Shown: piece by piece, positions 49,601 to 63,000 of the stretch | Numbering within the stretch: position 1 is the first letter of the stretch | Layout of the letters: every line of letters begins with the position of its first letter | Source of the DNA: Osmia lignaria lignaria | Lineage: Eukaryota > Arthropoda > Insecta > Hymenoptera > Megachilidae | Assembly: GCF_051020975.1 (NCBI RefSeq) | Contig: NC_135044.1 | Span: forward strand, 8,124,501-8,188,500 | Direction of reading: 5' to 3' | Length of the DNA: 64,000 nt | Notes under the pieces: model-generated | Told to the model about the DNA's origin: nothing | Database searches by the model: none | What the model saw: the letters and a program-made list of their open reading frames with translations, nothing else | Made by a program: the position numbers and the translations under genes

Positions 49601-52600
49601 AGCAACATGGGTTTAAATATATTGATGTTTTGTTTAATGAAAATACAAAACAAAACTTATAACACTGAATATAGGAATGTTCCAAATATGCAATTTTTTT
49701 TATTACTCAACTAGTACGAAATGTATTGTTGTTACTAGTTGAATAAAAATATATTTTCGTTAACATTCACATGCAACGATCCAAAATATAATTACTGTGC
49801 TGATTTGTTTATGGTGCGAGACTACGAAAACTATTATATCTTGCACTATACATGTAGAAGAAATCAACTATTAAACCCATAAGTATATAAAATACAAATA
49901 AATGTAATCAGCAGCAAATTTTCTTAATTTATAAATATGACTAAAATAAGACTGTATTTGATTTCTTCTTACAACTTAAATGTGTACTAATAACTTAAAA
50001 ATTTTGATAATTATATTAAATTTATGTATTAATGACTATTTCAAATATGGCGCACAGTGCACACTAGATGTATATACCATGTTAAGTATTTTAAGTTATA
50101 TAAAAATCAATAATGTTAATTATGAGATTATCGTTCACTTCGTTAAACATATCAAAAATCTTTGTACAAATCGTTCTTACATAAAACATCCACAAATATA
50201 TCGACGGAAATTGAAAATAAAAAAATATTGATAAAAACAAGGAAAAAATAATTCCTTTTCTTCACAAATATTATGTCTTCAAAATCTGTCAATACATTTC
50301 TGAATATGTTTCTAAATATAACTTTCCACTAAATCGAGAAATTAATGTAAAAGTATTCAGAAAATAATATTTTATACAAAGATTGTAGTAAATGCTTTTG
50401 CTCTGTTTTATAGCATTTCTCTTTCACTAATTTTTTTTTATACATTTTCAACATAGATTGTTCATATGCTTGCCTACCTTACATCACCTCCAACACACGA
50501 CAAGTTATCTGGAATAGGATTTTGTATTGTTCCCAGCATGGTATTATTGGTTACACTCGCCACTGAAGTCGTCGGAACAGAACTCTGATAGCTTTGAGAC
50601 ATTTGTTGTTGGCTTTGCGATTGTTGTTGTTGCTGTTGAGGTGTCGTAGAAAGCGGACCTCCTGGAGTTGGAGGTGCTGATCTACTGCTTGGAACAACAC
50701 CAGGTGGTAAAGGTGGGGACTTTGTACTTCGCGGTGAACTATTTGGTGTTGATCTTGGCGATGCTTGATGGTTCTATATAATTTTAAAGTTTTACACGAT
50801 GTACTACAATGAAAAAAATTAAATAATTGCTAAAAAAAAAAAACGTATATACTGTACTGAGAATGATACCTTTAACATTTTCATTAAACCTTCTAACTGC
50901 ACCATTAATTGTCTTCTGGAGTCTTGTAACGTTGCCAAGTGAGTTTCTAATTCGTCTTTTCTCTGTCTTAAGGCTCTCAGCTCAGACATTAATGCAGGAT
51001 TTTCTAAACCAGCTGCTTCTATCTCTTGCTGTCTCCTACAGTTGAATTTAATGTCAATATAATAAACTGTCAGCTACTTAGAAAGCAAGAGCTGTGGAAT
51101 ACCTTTTGAACTAGGTATTCCATTTGACTGACTACAAGCTGAAGCGAGAATTATTATTAATGTAGTGTTTGTATGTGAATCTAGTGGGTCTATTAGTTGT
51201 ACAAATTAAATTGAACTTCTAATATAATTAAGTAATAATTTCGTTGTTACAGAACATCACAAACTTAATTATTTAAAGTGTAACTGCAATAAGTAATTAA
51301 ACTTTATGAGTTCATGTATTATGATAAGGGTGAAAAAGAACGAATATTGGTTACAGGTGGGAAACTATTAATATTAGTAATAATTTTAGATTTAATTTTC
51401 CTAAATTCTAAGTATAAAAATAAATATATAAAGTATGAATATCATTACATGAAAGGGACGAGATTTGTATTAATGTTAGTATTATTGTGATGTCTTCAGC
51501 TCTAATATATACATATACGTGTCACAGTAAAAGCATCAATTAAAGTAATAGGTACATTTACTAGTCATTTACACTTTTACTGTAACATATGCACTATACG
51601 CAACCAAGGTGACAAAGCAAAACAGAATGTTCTCTTAACATGCATGATCCTAGGATGGTTCGACAGGATGAATTCGAGGTTTAGGCTTGATATAAAGGAA
51701 ATAAACGACACAGGTATACCTTAACCTTGCAATCTCGCGCATTATTTCCTTGTTCTTTGCTTCTAACTGCGATATAAGTTCTCGTTGTGCTCTCGAGGCA
51801 TCTAGCGATGCCAAATTTGCATCAGACGGAGCCCTACCCTGTAACATAAAACACATATTGTAGACGGAAAAAAAAAAAACGAATAATTTGATGTACTTAA
51901 AACTTACTGCTTGATCAGCTTGCGACATTCTGGATGCGGCACGGGGCTGTGTGGTTATGAAATTATTAGTACCATAAAACCATGATTCAGTACTACGCTT
52001 AATTGAGTTAGTTGCTCTAATTTACACACACCGAGGCATTTCGCTTAAAGTTTCATACGTTTGTTACCGAACTATTATGTCAGATATATCTAATATCAAA
52101 TGTTTATAATATTCGAACGATTTAAAAAAAACTGTATTTATAATATTCAATATATTGTTATAAGGAATATTAAACTAATTTATATATAAAAATCAATATC
52201 TTACCATAGTCCTAGCTTCCTGAGCCAACCTTTGTGCGTATCGTGCTATTAATTTATGTTCATCATCCAGTCTTGAACTATCCATACTGTATAACGTGCA
52301 AATGATAAATATAAAAAAAAAAAAAAAATAATAAATAAAGTGTGACTTTTTATTTAACAAAAAATAAGTGTGCATCATTTGACTATTTCGCGCTCACCTC
52401 CTTAAGGTAGAACGGCTATCCATCGATCCAGAATCGAAAGGAGCCATAAAACCTGGATCTGGAAAACCGTTGTGAGACGGTAAAGGTGATGGTGGGCTGC
52501 AATGTAGGGAATTTATTTAGATCTAAGAAGTACATTGCCATTGGAGCATGGAATATCATGATCATGGCACTCACACTATGTGTGATAAATCTAATGTCTT

Positions 52601-54354
52601 CTCTGGTTGCTCCGGAAATCGCGGTAAGCTGTTCTTTCCTTTTTCAGGTACACATCTGAAGCTCTTCCTCAGGGAATGCCCAATTTGTTTGCTAGGTGAT
52701 TTCTATACAAGAAATAGAAACGAGTGTCGTGTGAAAAATAAAATGCATTAATTCATTAAGAGCCAATGCCACGTTCCAATTAAGTCCTTCCACTCTTATG
52801 TCCTACAATTTTCTAAAACCTTGTTGTTCTTTCTTGTAAAAATTGCATTATTTCACTGCTTGGTTCTTAACGAATTAATAATATCACTATGAGGACAATT
52901 ATGAAACTTCGTCTCCAGAATACGTACGAAACTACTGTACTCCCTCGTCTCGTGGTCGTTATTGTGTGTTCCAGAAACTTTACCACGCCAAAAGCAGTCC
53001 TGGCAAAGCTGATACGAGTGACATTTCTGACATCTATATCGGAAGCCAGTAAAGTTCTCTTTGTGACACGCGTCACACATAACAGGATGGGCCACTGAAA
53101 AATCACACGTGGATGAAGAAACCAATTATCCATGATATTTTTAATAAGGTGAGATACCCGGTTATCGGTAAAATTTCCGAACATCCGAGGGCCATAGCGG
53201 AAGATGAAAAATCACCTGTTTCAACAGCAGCCATCCTATGGTACAGTGGAAGCCATATTAAACAGTGCGGTCCTGGATCAGACATAAGCGTATCCAAAAA
53301 ATCGTTAACCGTGACTTTCGAGTTCTGAAACACGGCGTGACACCAACGATACTCATTCACGAGTCACACTGCGTCCGACGAAGTTTGCTATTTATCAATC
53401 GCATATTCAGTGATCAGTTCATCTGAACGAACTTACTTGAGGAAATATTGAATTGGCGAGACCCTCGGAGTACCCAAAGGACGGTGACTCGTAAACAGCA
53501 GCTGTTAACGCTAGAACTTCTTTCAAATACTCGGCGAATCTCCAGTGTATCATGTGACCGTTGCTATCGGATATTTGCGAATATATATCTGTTCGATAAA
53601 TGATATCAATGAATAATTATAAGTACCCCCCAGTGGGAAATAACGAATCGAAAACTTACATCGAAACTTATCCATCAGCTTTCCTGCGCACAACGTAGCC
53701 AATGCTACTTTCACCGAGAACACAGATATTTTATTGTTTTCCCTGTAGAAAAATTTATTATTACCGTCTCATGATCAATGGAATACTAGTTTCTTAGATA
53801 TTCAATATTTTTACGTACCCTGTAGTGTAGGCGGCAAGTAGCCAGTTCATCAACAGGGCAGTCGTAGCATCGACTTTGGCTTGTTGAGAAACAGGCACTC
53901 GTTTATTAAGAGCGTGAAATAAGGAAGACAATAAAGTTTCGAGCCTCGACACTCCCAACGTGCTCGATGGTTCCAGTGTGTTCAAACCGTTTTCTCGAAA
54001 CGCCTCGATTACATTCCATATGTCGACGTTGTGTACTGCACACAATAAATCATAAGTTGTAAATGTACTTATGGGATTTCATATGTTGGGTCCTTGTTGG
54101 GTCAGTCACGGTTGTACCAGAATGCTTAAAAGTTAATGATACACAGCCGGCTATATCGGATGATTAGTAACATTTTAACTGATTCTATACTTACGATGAA
54201 CTTTCTTTTGAATGAATCTCAGCTTACAAGCTGTGCGATAGGATGCGAACCGGATGCTGTCGAAATTTTGTTGCCGCATCTCTTGCAGGAGCTGCAACCG
54301 GCTCGCCTCTCCTGAGCTACCGTTTCCTGATCCTCCTGCGCCATCCTCCGCCAT
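46664..54354 (-). CDS. Dyb: Dystrobrevin, 16 coding exons
   Basis: Cytoplasmic member of the dystrophin-associated complex at membranes of muscle and neurons; binds dystrophin by a coiled coil and recruits syntrophins. Exons in transcript order: 54354-54195, 54035-53819, 53742-53660, 53588-53437, 53324-53216, 53094-52928, 52702-52575, 52496-52398, 52286-52205, 51946-51908, 51838-51720, 51035-50870, 50773-50478, 48931-48786, 47513-47454, 46926-46664; 2286 nt, 761 residues. EF-hand-like region in about 1-235 (FRENGLNTLEPSSTLGVSRL, KISVFSVKVALATLCAGKLM, FLDTLMSDPGPHCLIWLPLY). ZZ zinc finger at about 241-296 (CDACHKENFTGFRYRCQKCH, LCQDCFWRG, then H..H). KSPSKQIGHSLRKS and ARYAQRLAQEARTM follow. 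The paired coiled coil is at about 412-507 (LISQLEAKNKEIMREIARLR, RQRKDELETHLATLQDSRRQ). A Ser/Pro/Gln-rich tail ends DEDENES-type acidic and VKRWVNR. An acceptor 5 bases before the ATG (at 54359) shows a spliced non-coding leader. Small exons such as 51946-51908 (39 nt) are in frame and could be alternative. Confidence 0.94.
49488..49539. mobile_element. 52-bp hairpin MITE-like element with ACAGGGT ends, in a dystrobrevin intron
   Basis: The left arm TACAGGGTATTCGGCTAC (49488-49505) and the reverse complement of the right arm (49522-49539), TACAGAGTGTTCGGCTAC, match 16 of 18. The loop is 16 bases and TA lies on both sides. ACAGGGTGTTCGGC-type ends are, from memory, common in hymenopteran genomes. 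Too short to code; a non-autonomous element or solo hairpin. Confidence 0.65.
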
Positions 54355-57300
54355 TTTACCTAAAAGAAGAATTATGTTTCAGCAATTTTCATCTAGCGAA
54401 TGTTAATATTTTGTTTCATAACTTCTTCTAGATCACTACGAGAGTAGCACGTAAGCGTAGCACGTATGCAAAGAAACGAGGCGCACGTAAAATGAAGGCC
54501 GCGTTCGTCGATTAGTCATCGAAGCTCGTTAACTCGACTAGCAATTATATTAGCTTCTGGCATGATAAACGGTTAATTTCGAAACACTGGAAAGTTCGAG
54601 GCGATTTAATAGTATTTATGCTATATTAATTTGAAGCTTGAAATGTATCCTGCCACCGTTGATTTATTATTTTTATTAATCACCCCTTTTTAACCCCTGG
54701 ATTGCTAAACCAGATACAATATAAATGTGTGATGAACGCAATAAATTGTTATTAGCGTGGAGCTAAGCTTCGTGAATTGCAGAACTATTCGAGGCATCCG
54801 CAGAATGCACCTCGCATTATTCTCATCACGCGGTTCCTTGATTAGTTCCAGTCTATTGTGACCAAGCTAGGATCGCGTCATTAATTCGATGCTATTAAGA
54901 TCAAGAAACGCGTTCATTATAACTGGAGAGAGGATGCGCACCTTTGACCCCTGGACGATAACTTCCGCGTTTGAACGGACGCGACGGGGTTGGTGGTGCA
55001 CAGGATGTTCCCTACAACTGGCTGGTTTAATTTCATTTCTACCAATCGAATAATTTTTTTTTTTTCTTTCTTTTTTCTCCAATGGGAACGGACAGTATCC
55101 CATCAACTTTCGTCCGGGTAACAAAGGAATCACAGAAGAGCTACGACGATTACTTTCATCGAGGTTCATCGATGAAACCGAGTTCAATCGTTAACTTAAT
55201 GGAACGTGGAAACCACTCGACGCGGTAGATGCAACTGTTTCATAATTCATGGATCGTTCGAGGGAAAATCGAGCTGCAGAAGTAGCCGGAAGTGGTCGTC
55301 GAATCGAAGCAATTAATAGTTTACGGATAAATTAGAGCTGAAACGAAGGTAACGAAGTGATCGAAATAAAAAAGAAAAAGTATCGTGGTATTAAATCGGT
55401 TCGTTAAAAGTTTCAGCCCTTCTACTTTTTTTCGTTTAAAAATGCTCCGGAGAAAGTTTCTAACTTATTTTAATTACAGCGTTAAGTACGTCTATAATTT
55501 CTGTACCTTTACTGAAAATGTTCGTTTTTTAGCATTTCCCTCGTATTATTCAGGGAATCGATTTGCCGTTGCATGAAACGAGAAATCGATAAGAGGAATG
55601 CCTCGTCGGCTGTATTTCGACAAAACGGCACCGAGTCAGGTGCATTTAGAATGAAAAGAGTTGGGAGAAAGGGAAATCGGGCAAAAGAAGAGGCTTTATG
55701 CGTGTTGCTGTGCATGAAGACTAATGCATCTGCTCACCTGTTTTCACAGATTACATACTCTCTCCCTCCCATAGGATTCGCGAATATAGCGAAATACAGC
55801 GAGTGAAAAACGGTATTCATCAAAATATTCTGCAATCGTTCGAAAGAAAAATGTTTTAGATAATGTGAAACTATCATTCATGTGGGTCACTGGTGACCTA
55901 AGTGGTATTAAACGCGTTGAAACTATTGATGCGAAAATTAAAAGTATTTAACAACGAGTTAATAATAAGAAGTAAAACGAATTGCGTAACGTAATTAAAA
56001 TACGACACTACACTTCATTTAATTATCAAGTGAAACATTTTTTATTTATCTATGCAGCGCTTTTGAATTCAACTTCTTATCTTCATTCGTTGAAATTCTT
56101 CGGTATGGAATGTGTTTACGCATATAATTGCCTCAGCAAAGCTAAAAATACATGAGATATCGCAGAATCATTTATTGCAAGTAATATGTTGTTACAAAAC
56201 TAGCCTCCTCTGATTCAAAGGGTGTCGTTCACCGTATATCTCGTCGGAAAATCACAAAAAACTAAGTAAATTTACCCAACTGTTTCAACTAGAGCGTATA
56301 TCGAACAAGATGAATTCTCAATGTTTTCTCAAATGATTCGCCGCGAATACTCGAGTACTACACTCGATGGAATGTACTTTCAAGAGCAACGGAGAACCGT
56401 CGACGTTTCACGGTAAGCAACGAAAATAGCTCTTTGACAATTCTTGAATAGGCTGGATATTTCAAATACCCACTTGATATTATTGATTATTTTACATAGA
56501 ATTATTGCAGTCGTGAATAGGCGTAGAGTACTGCTATTTATTTACGACCATTCATTTCAGAGCCGGACCTGAGACTTTAGGGGAACCGAGGCGAGCTCCG
56601 AAAAAGGACCCCTTCATATACATAACATAAAAAAAAGTAGCTCAAATAAAATTTATAAAATTAACATTAAAGCTTGTATAACTAATTTAGATGTCCATTT
56701 AAATCGATTAATATTCAAGTAAACATTACTCTTCTTGCATTCTTAGACATTCATTTTAGGACATCCAGACCCCTTTCGCTATATCGTCATTTTCCCCGGG
56801 GATGCCTGCGGGGTTGCCTAGAGGGAAGGGCGGGAAATCGATATTCTTTATACACAATAATAAAAAAAACAAATAAAAATAATTCTTCGATGATAATTCG
56901 AAATGACAGATATCAGTTTCGAGTACCAACACTTGATCTCCATTCGCTCTTTGATTCTGATTATTGGAAATATACAAGGACGGTTTCGATTCCATCGACT
57001 CTTCAACTGATCTTCGTTCGCAGTCATTAAAACTCGTTATGCAAACTCGATTTGAAGGGCGAACCAGCATCGATGGTTCTCGTATTGTTCGCCACTTCGC
57101 TCTTTAATTACGCGGTGTAATGAACTTTGTAAATGCTTTCCGGTCTGAGGTTACCGATGGATATTCGGAGAAAAAATGTGCTGGCTTTGAAATTTCAATT
57201 GCACCTGCTCGTATTTCATTAGCGATCGTCGTTATTTAAAAAGATATAGTTCGGAAAGCAGAATAAAGTGCAACGGTAAATCGGATAGAAACCGGCAAAG

Positions 57301-60002
57301 CAAATCCCTACGGAACAACTTATGTAATCCTGTGGAGGCCCGTTTTGTACAGCTCTGAGCGGAAGTTACTTTTTAACAGCGAACAAAGCTTTTTCGCTGA
57401 TCTGGTTAATATCAGTGCTACCGAGAGCACGCGGAATGCTTGGCAAATATACAGGGTGAAGCTATAACTTTAAAATGTAGAATTATAGCTTGGCCCAATT
57501 GTATGGGACACCCTGTACATCAGGAGTCATGATAAATGAAATAAAAAATATGTACGTTTCTCTACTGGCTAATCGATATTTTACGATACTCTCGCTGGAA
57601 CGTAAGTACGTATTCGCGTGTGCCATTGGCGGAATTTTATTTAGCGTTAGATCTTATCCTGATCTTTCCCCGAAGCAATCAACGAACCAACCTGCACCAT
57701 AATCAGGAAGTTAGGTTCCTTTTTTTTCAATGTAAATTGTTTATTGATTGCTTGGAATATAAATAAAAACAGTCGAATTTATAAATTAACATTTATCCAT
57801 TGAATTAAATTTCTTGGCCTACTGTATGGCCGAAAGAATTGTCCAGGTAACTTGAAAGTCTCTGACGTATTTCGGTCTGCCATTTTCGCATACACGTTCC
57901 CTGTTGGAATTACCGTCTTTGTGACGCATAAATTGCCGGAAGGATCATACAGTAAGCGTCAGAAGAAGCTCGTCGAGCAGAAAGTTGCAAAAGAATGAGG
58001 AATGTGTGTAGATGCCTAAGTTTGAATCAATACAATAAGTGGGCCAGGTGGGGATGTATAAGATCGCCCGAGGAGACAGAGGAACGGCCAGGAATGTGGG
58101 ACAGTTTCGGTACAGGGGAACGCGAGAAATGGAACGACCAAAAGGCGCGGTCAATTTTGGATACTTTATAATTGAAATCTATCTACTCAATTTGAATATC
58201 AATATAAAGATCAATAGCTTCGAAGAATAATCATTTATACCGTCACACGGATTAGTACTTACAATATTATAATCCACTGGATTATTCGTCGGATCAAAGG
58301 ATTATTACACTTTCTAACCCATCAAATTTTTAACCGTACATCAACGTCAGGGATAAATGTAAATCGCTGAAGATATACGAACTTGAAAGTTACATGATCA
58401 GATTATAAATCTATTAACTATTCATATGTTTATCTACGTAGCAGAACTCGAATAACTTTCACAATTGGTACACGACCACCATGAATCAATTGAGAATAAT
58501 GTTTTGGACCAGTGCCGAGTAGAGGAAGTAACGTGTGTCAGTGGGACACTGTTTAACACTTCCTTTGCCAGATAGTACACTCGCCGGGACAGTGTCCGTT
58601 ATATTACATTAGACGCATATGAAGTTAATCTTATTTGTCGAAGCTTATCATTACCGTTATAATATATCATAACGGTAAATAAATAAGGGGACGATTTTCT
58701 TGCAAGCAAAGCAAAATTTAAGTCCCAAGCCTATTAAGCCATATCAGTATAATCAATATACCGTTCTGTATTATTTTTGTGCTCTTTCCAATATAATATC
58801 ATATGACATTTAGATAACTTTATTATTCATTCAAATTATGGATTAGTTTCTATCGCCAATAATAGTAGACAGGTTTTACTATCTAGGTACCACAAAGCAA
58901 AGAATTAAAAATCCCTTTATCGTTATAAAAATAAAAACTATCCTTACATACTGTTTAAAATATACAAAAACATGCAAGTATGTATGTTCATCGAATTCGT
59001 CCATATCGCCGTCACGAGACACGGCGATGCACCTAACCTGCTCTGCCGGTATACATACCTTGAACACCTTTGATGCGCGTGTCTTCAGCAAGGGTGAGAA
59101 GAAAAAAAAAGTGCCGACGGGTGTGGGGGTGACCGTCACCGTGTCGACAGAAACTTTTTTCGTATCGTTCGATCACGTACACGACGTCATTAGTACGGCT
59201 ACCGTTCTGAAAAAGTCAGCCAAGTGGCGATGCAACACTTCTCGTGGCACTCGAGTGGCTACTGCTACTCTGAACACAGGACCGAACTGTCAAGAAGATC
59301 AACCGCGTCTTTATAGATCGTTATGACAAATACGATTCATTCGAACGAACTTGTTACATAAAACCGCGAAGAAATTCAGTCTGCTTCGAACTAAAGCCGT
59401 GGAAATATTCTTAGCACAAGAATATTGCGATAAACAAACTCAACGGAATCACGATGTATTGTGCTTCGCGAGCCTCGCGGCCATCACTGATTTCGACGGG
59501 CACAAACGATTGGTGGCGCCATCGTTTCTTGGAACGAGGGAACGAGGAATAGAACCACTAAGCGCGGGAGAGCAGTAAACATATTTAAAAATCGTATTGT
59601 AAGATTCTTTTGATTTCATATTCACGATCAGTTTTTTATTTCTTAGAAAATACTTCCTTGTAATAAGTGTTTCAATCAAATTGTATTGATCTACTTATTA
59701 AATATTATAGTTAAATATCTAAATCATTCATAAGAAATATTATCGTAACATAGCAGTGATTCAAAAAATTTTTAAAACTATTAAGGTAGATGTATTAATT
59801 ATGGCCATTGACTTTTGCTCAATACCAAGCTGGATTTTGAAATCAAAGGTCGAGTGTCATAAAAATCCTTAAGGTAACCATAAATGGTAGGTTTACTCTC
59901 CTGATTATGACCATAAAATGCATCATTTGTAAAATCATACCTTCTCCCTTGATATTTAAAAATTTCGCATTTTACTCCCGCGAAAGTATATTGAATTTTA
60001 AT
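54355..60002. other. 5.6-kb gap between dystrobrevin start and collagen end
   Basis: The non-coding leader and promoter of dystrobrevin must lie here. A GC-richer block at about 59.0-59.6 kb carries a minus-strand donor (CAAG|GTATGT ending an exon at 59059) and is one candidate. A hairpin element lies at 57449-57518, and a GC-rich patch at 56560-56840 resembles a decayed repeat. No supported gene; the several open frames have no domain or splice support. Confidence 0.5.
57449..57518. mobile_element. 70-bp hairpin MITE-like element with ACAGGGTG/CACCCTGT ends
   Basis: TACAGGGTG and CACCCTGTA are perfect 9-bp inverted ends, and just inside them lie AGCTATAA and TTATAGCT, a second perfect pair but offset. 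The ends are like those of the 49488 element, so they may be related families. Confidence 0.6.
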
Positions 60003-63000
60003 TTAAGGCCCTTTCTCGTTACCACGAGTATGTTGTAAATAATTGGCATTTGGATAATTACATAATTCACAAAATCCTGGTAATCCTTGCGGTCCAACTG
60101 GCCCTCTTATCCCAGGAATGCCTATCGATAAATGAAACTAAAAGTATCAAAACCACATCTTAAAAACGTGTTTGTAATTTTTTTTTCTCGTTACCTGGTC
60201 TGCCCGGTTCTCCCCGCTCTCCTTGCCGGCCAGATAGACCCACACCATCATTACCAGGTGGCCCTATTTACATACGTTAGTGAGAAAAAATATTAAAATT
60301 AGTAAGTGATAATGAATAAGAACAAGTATATGTGGTACCTGGTAATCCTCTTGGTCCCATTGGACCTTCCACGCCAACGCCTTCCGCTCCTCTATCACCT
60401 TTCTCTCCCTGTTCGCCGGGTGGACCTTGGGAACCCATAGAACCTTGCGGTCCAGGTAATCCTACAAAACCACGCTCGCCGGGTAGACCCGGAGGTCCTG
60501 GATCTCCTAAGTAATAATTAATCAATTTAATTTTCATCTAAAAGGTCCACTATTACCAGAATGTGCGCCTAATATTAAAAGCATGCAATGTTAACTACTT
60601 GTTTCAATATCAAATCAATTATAATATTTTAGTTTTATTAAGGAGTTAATAAGGAGTTTACTAAGGATCTTTTGTCTAGTAGGTACCTGGGATGCCTTGG
60701 GTTCCGGTTCGACCAGAATGGCCCTGACGGGCCAGCCCTGGCAACCCGGGAAGCCCTCGTAGACCCTCTGTTAGTTCTTTCAGCTGCTCTGTGACACATG
60801 CAGGATTCCATCGTCTTTATTGGTGTAATTTAAAGTGACTCGTGGCAGAACAATGACAATGATGACCATTATGATATTCGCTATGACTATCAGGAACATT
60901 AAGGATATTCTTATGTGGCGACTTTTCGTGAACAGATACCAAAAACCCGTAACCATATCGTGTTCTACAGTTATAGATCTAAATGCAGGCAAATGCAGTT
61001 GGTAACCCTTTTCTTGGGGTATACCTGGGCGACCTTGAGGACCAGGTGATCCAGGACGACCTGGACGGCCTCGGCCAGGAGGACCAGGTGGACCTTGCAT
61101 CAGTGTTGCCATCTCAGTCATCTGCTCTGTATATGTATGTGGCAATAAAATGTATAATTATCTTTGTATCTTTTTAAAGCAAAGATTGTGCCAAGAATGG
61201 GTCACATTACACAACGGCGTTGTATGTTGTGCGGTGCACACGTTTCTTTCAAATATTTCTAACTGGACTATTAGTTTCTTAATTTTTAAAATTTAAAAAA
61301 AAAGTAGATGTTTACCTCTTAACACACTGGCACATATATCTCGAATTTCTGAATCGGTGATGCTTCTTCCTGGTGGTCCCTGAAAACCTGGCATTCCCGT
61401 TTGTCCCCTAATTCCAGGTGGTCCTTGCAAACCTGAAGCTCCATCCTTCCCCGGTATTCCTGGCGGTCCGATTTTACCTTCTGGTCCTCGTTCTCCAGCA
61501 GGACCTCTTTCACCCGGCTGATTACAAATAGCCATAAATAAGAATTTTATTAAAATCATTTTCCCTTTCTGAAATATGTACATACCAATCCAGGAAAACC
61601 TGGTAAACCTCTTGGCCCACTAACTCCTGGACTACCAATGGTTTCCAAGACATTATTTGTGTTCAACATATCCCCATCTAACCCTGCTAGTCCTGGGGGT
61701 CCAGGGGGACCCGGAAGACCTGGAGGCCCAGGTCGTCCATCTAATCCTGGCATACCAGCAACGCCCGGTAAACCTGGCATACCCTGGAAAGATCCTAGTT
61801 AGACTTAATTATTCCATTTTATAGTAAATGAAAATCAGTCTTACAGTGATTCCAGGGAAACCAGATGGTCCAATAGGACCTTCTTCTCCAGGTTTCCCAT
61901 CAACTCCTGGTGGTCCTGGTGGTCCTGGTGGTCCTGGCGGTCCTAGAATATCACTGAGCCCAGGAGGTCCTGGTTTTCCTGGTAAACCAACTGAACCCTA
62001 CAAATACAGAAATAATTAAAATAGATCATGTAATATTTAAATCAAACATATATATTTACCGGAACTCCTGGCAAACCTGGAGGACCACTTATTCCCTCTA
62101 ATCCTGGTAAACCCGGGGGTCCGATAGGTCCAGGTACTCCTGGTGATCCTGGAGGACCGTTTTCCCCAGGTATACCAGGTGGTCCTGGTATTGCGGAACC
62201 GTCAACTGATCCAGGTAAACCTAAATAAAGGAATTATCTATGGGAATAAACAAAAATTCTAATAAGCATTTGATTGATGTTACATTTGATTTACCATCTT
62301 GACAGGGTTCTCCTTTTAATCCTTGAATTCCAGGCGGTCCAGGTGCACCGATTTCACCAGGAGGACCTGGTAACCCCTGAGAACCTGGAGTTCCAGGTAA
62401 ACCAGAAACTCCCATAGAACCAGGAAGTCCAGGAAGACCTGATTTACCTTCTGGGCCAGGAAAACCGTCTTGTCCAGGATAACCTCTGTCTCCTACTTCA
62501 CCTTAAATTAAATTTATTATCTTCGAAGCGAAAGGATTAAACTATACGTTAATTATTTTCTGGGAAAGTACTTGAATGGCTGCAATTAGATAAGTTAAGA
62601 ACAACTAGTAGCTTCTGTCACGAGAATGGCACCCATTTAATGATTAATAAAAGAAATGGGTTTGCGAGTATTGCAGCAGATTGCAACAAATTGATTTACA
62701 ATCACTTTGAATGGCTGTATCTAGGTCGAATACCGTTTCAACAACGCATCGTTTTCGTGTCATCCATCAGAGAAGATTGAAATCATATCTCTCATGCTTA
62801 GAATACCAACGAAAAGTCATAAATTAATCAGAAATACAAGAATAAAGATTTTTAGTCTAATTCTTTATCTATATAAGGAAGACAGAATAAGTGAAAACGT
62901 TTTGGTTAGACAGTTGGAGCCATTAAAACGATTGTGCACGATCTTTAAATGTGGCTGTTGACACACTTCATTGGATGGAATTATTTCTTCAGAAGTGTCA

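Noticed and set aside
56560..56840. GC-rich patch resembling a decayed transposon tail
   Set aside because: Impression only: no inverted ends, target duplication or coding remnant found.
59027..59326. 99-codon plus-strand frame
   Set aside because: No domain, composition typical of random GC-rich DNA, better explained as promoter or leader DNA.
60332..60514. Gly/Pro-rich frames on the plus strand (also 61828-62019 and 63511-63801)
   Set aside because: Collagen codons GGN CCN are self-complementary in type, so the opposite strand also looks Gly-Pro rich; splice sites and phase support only the minus strand.
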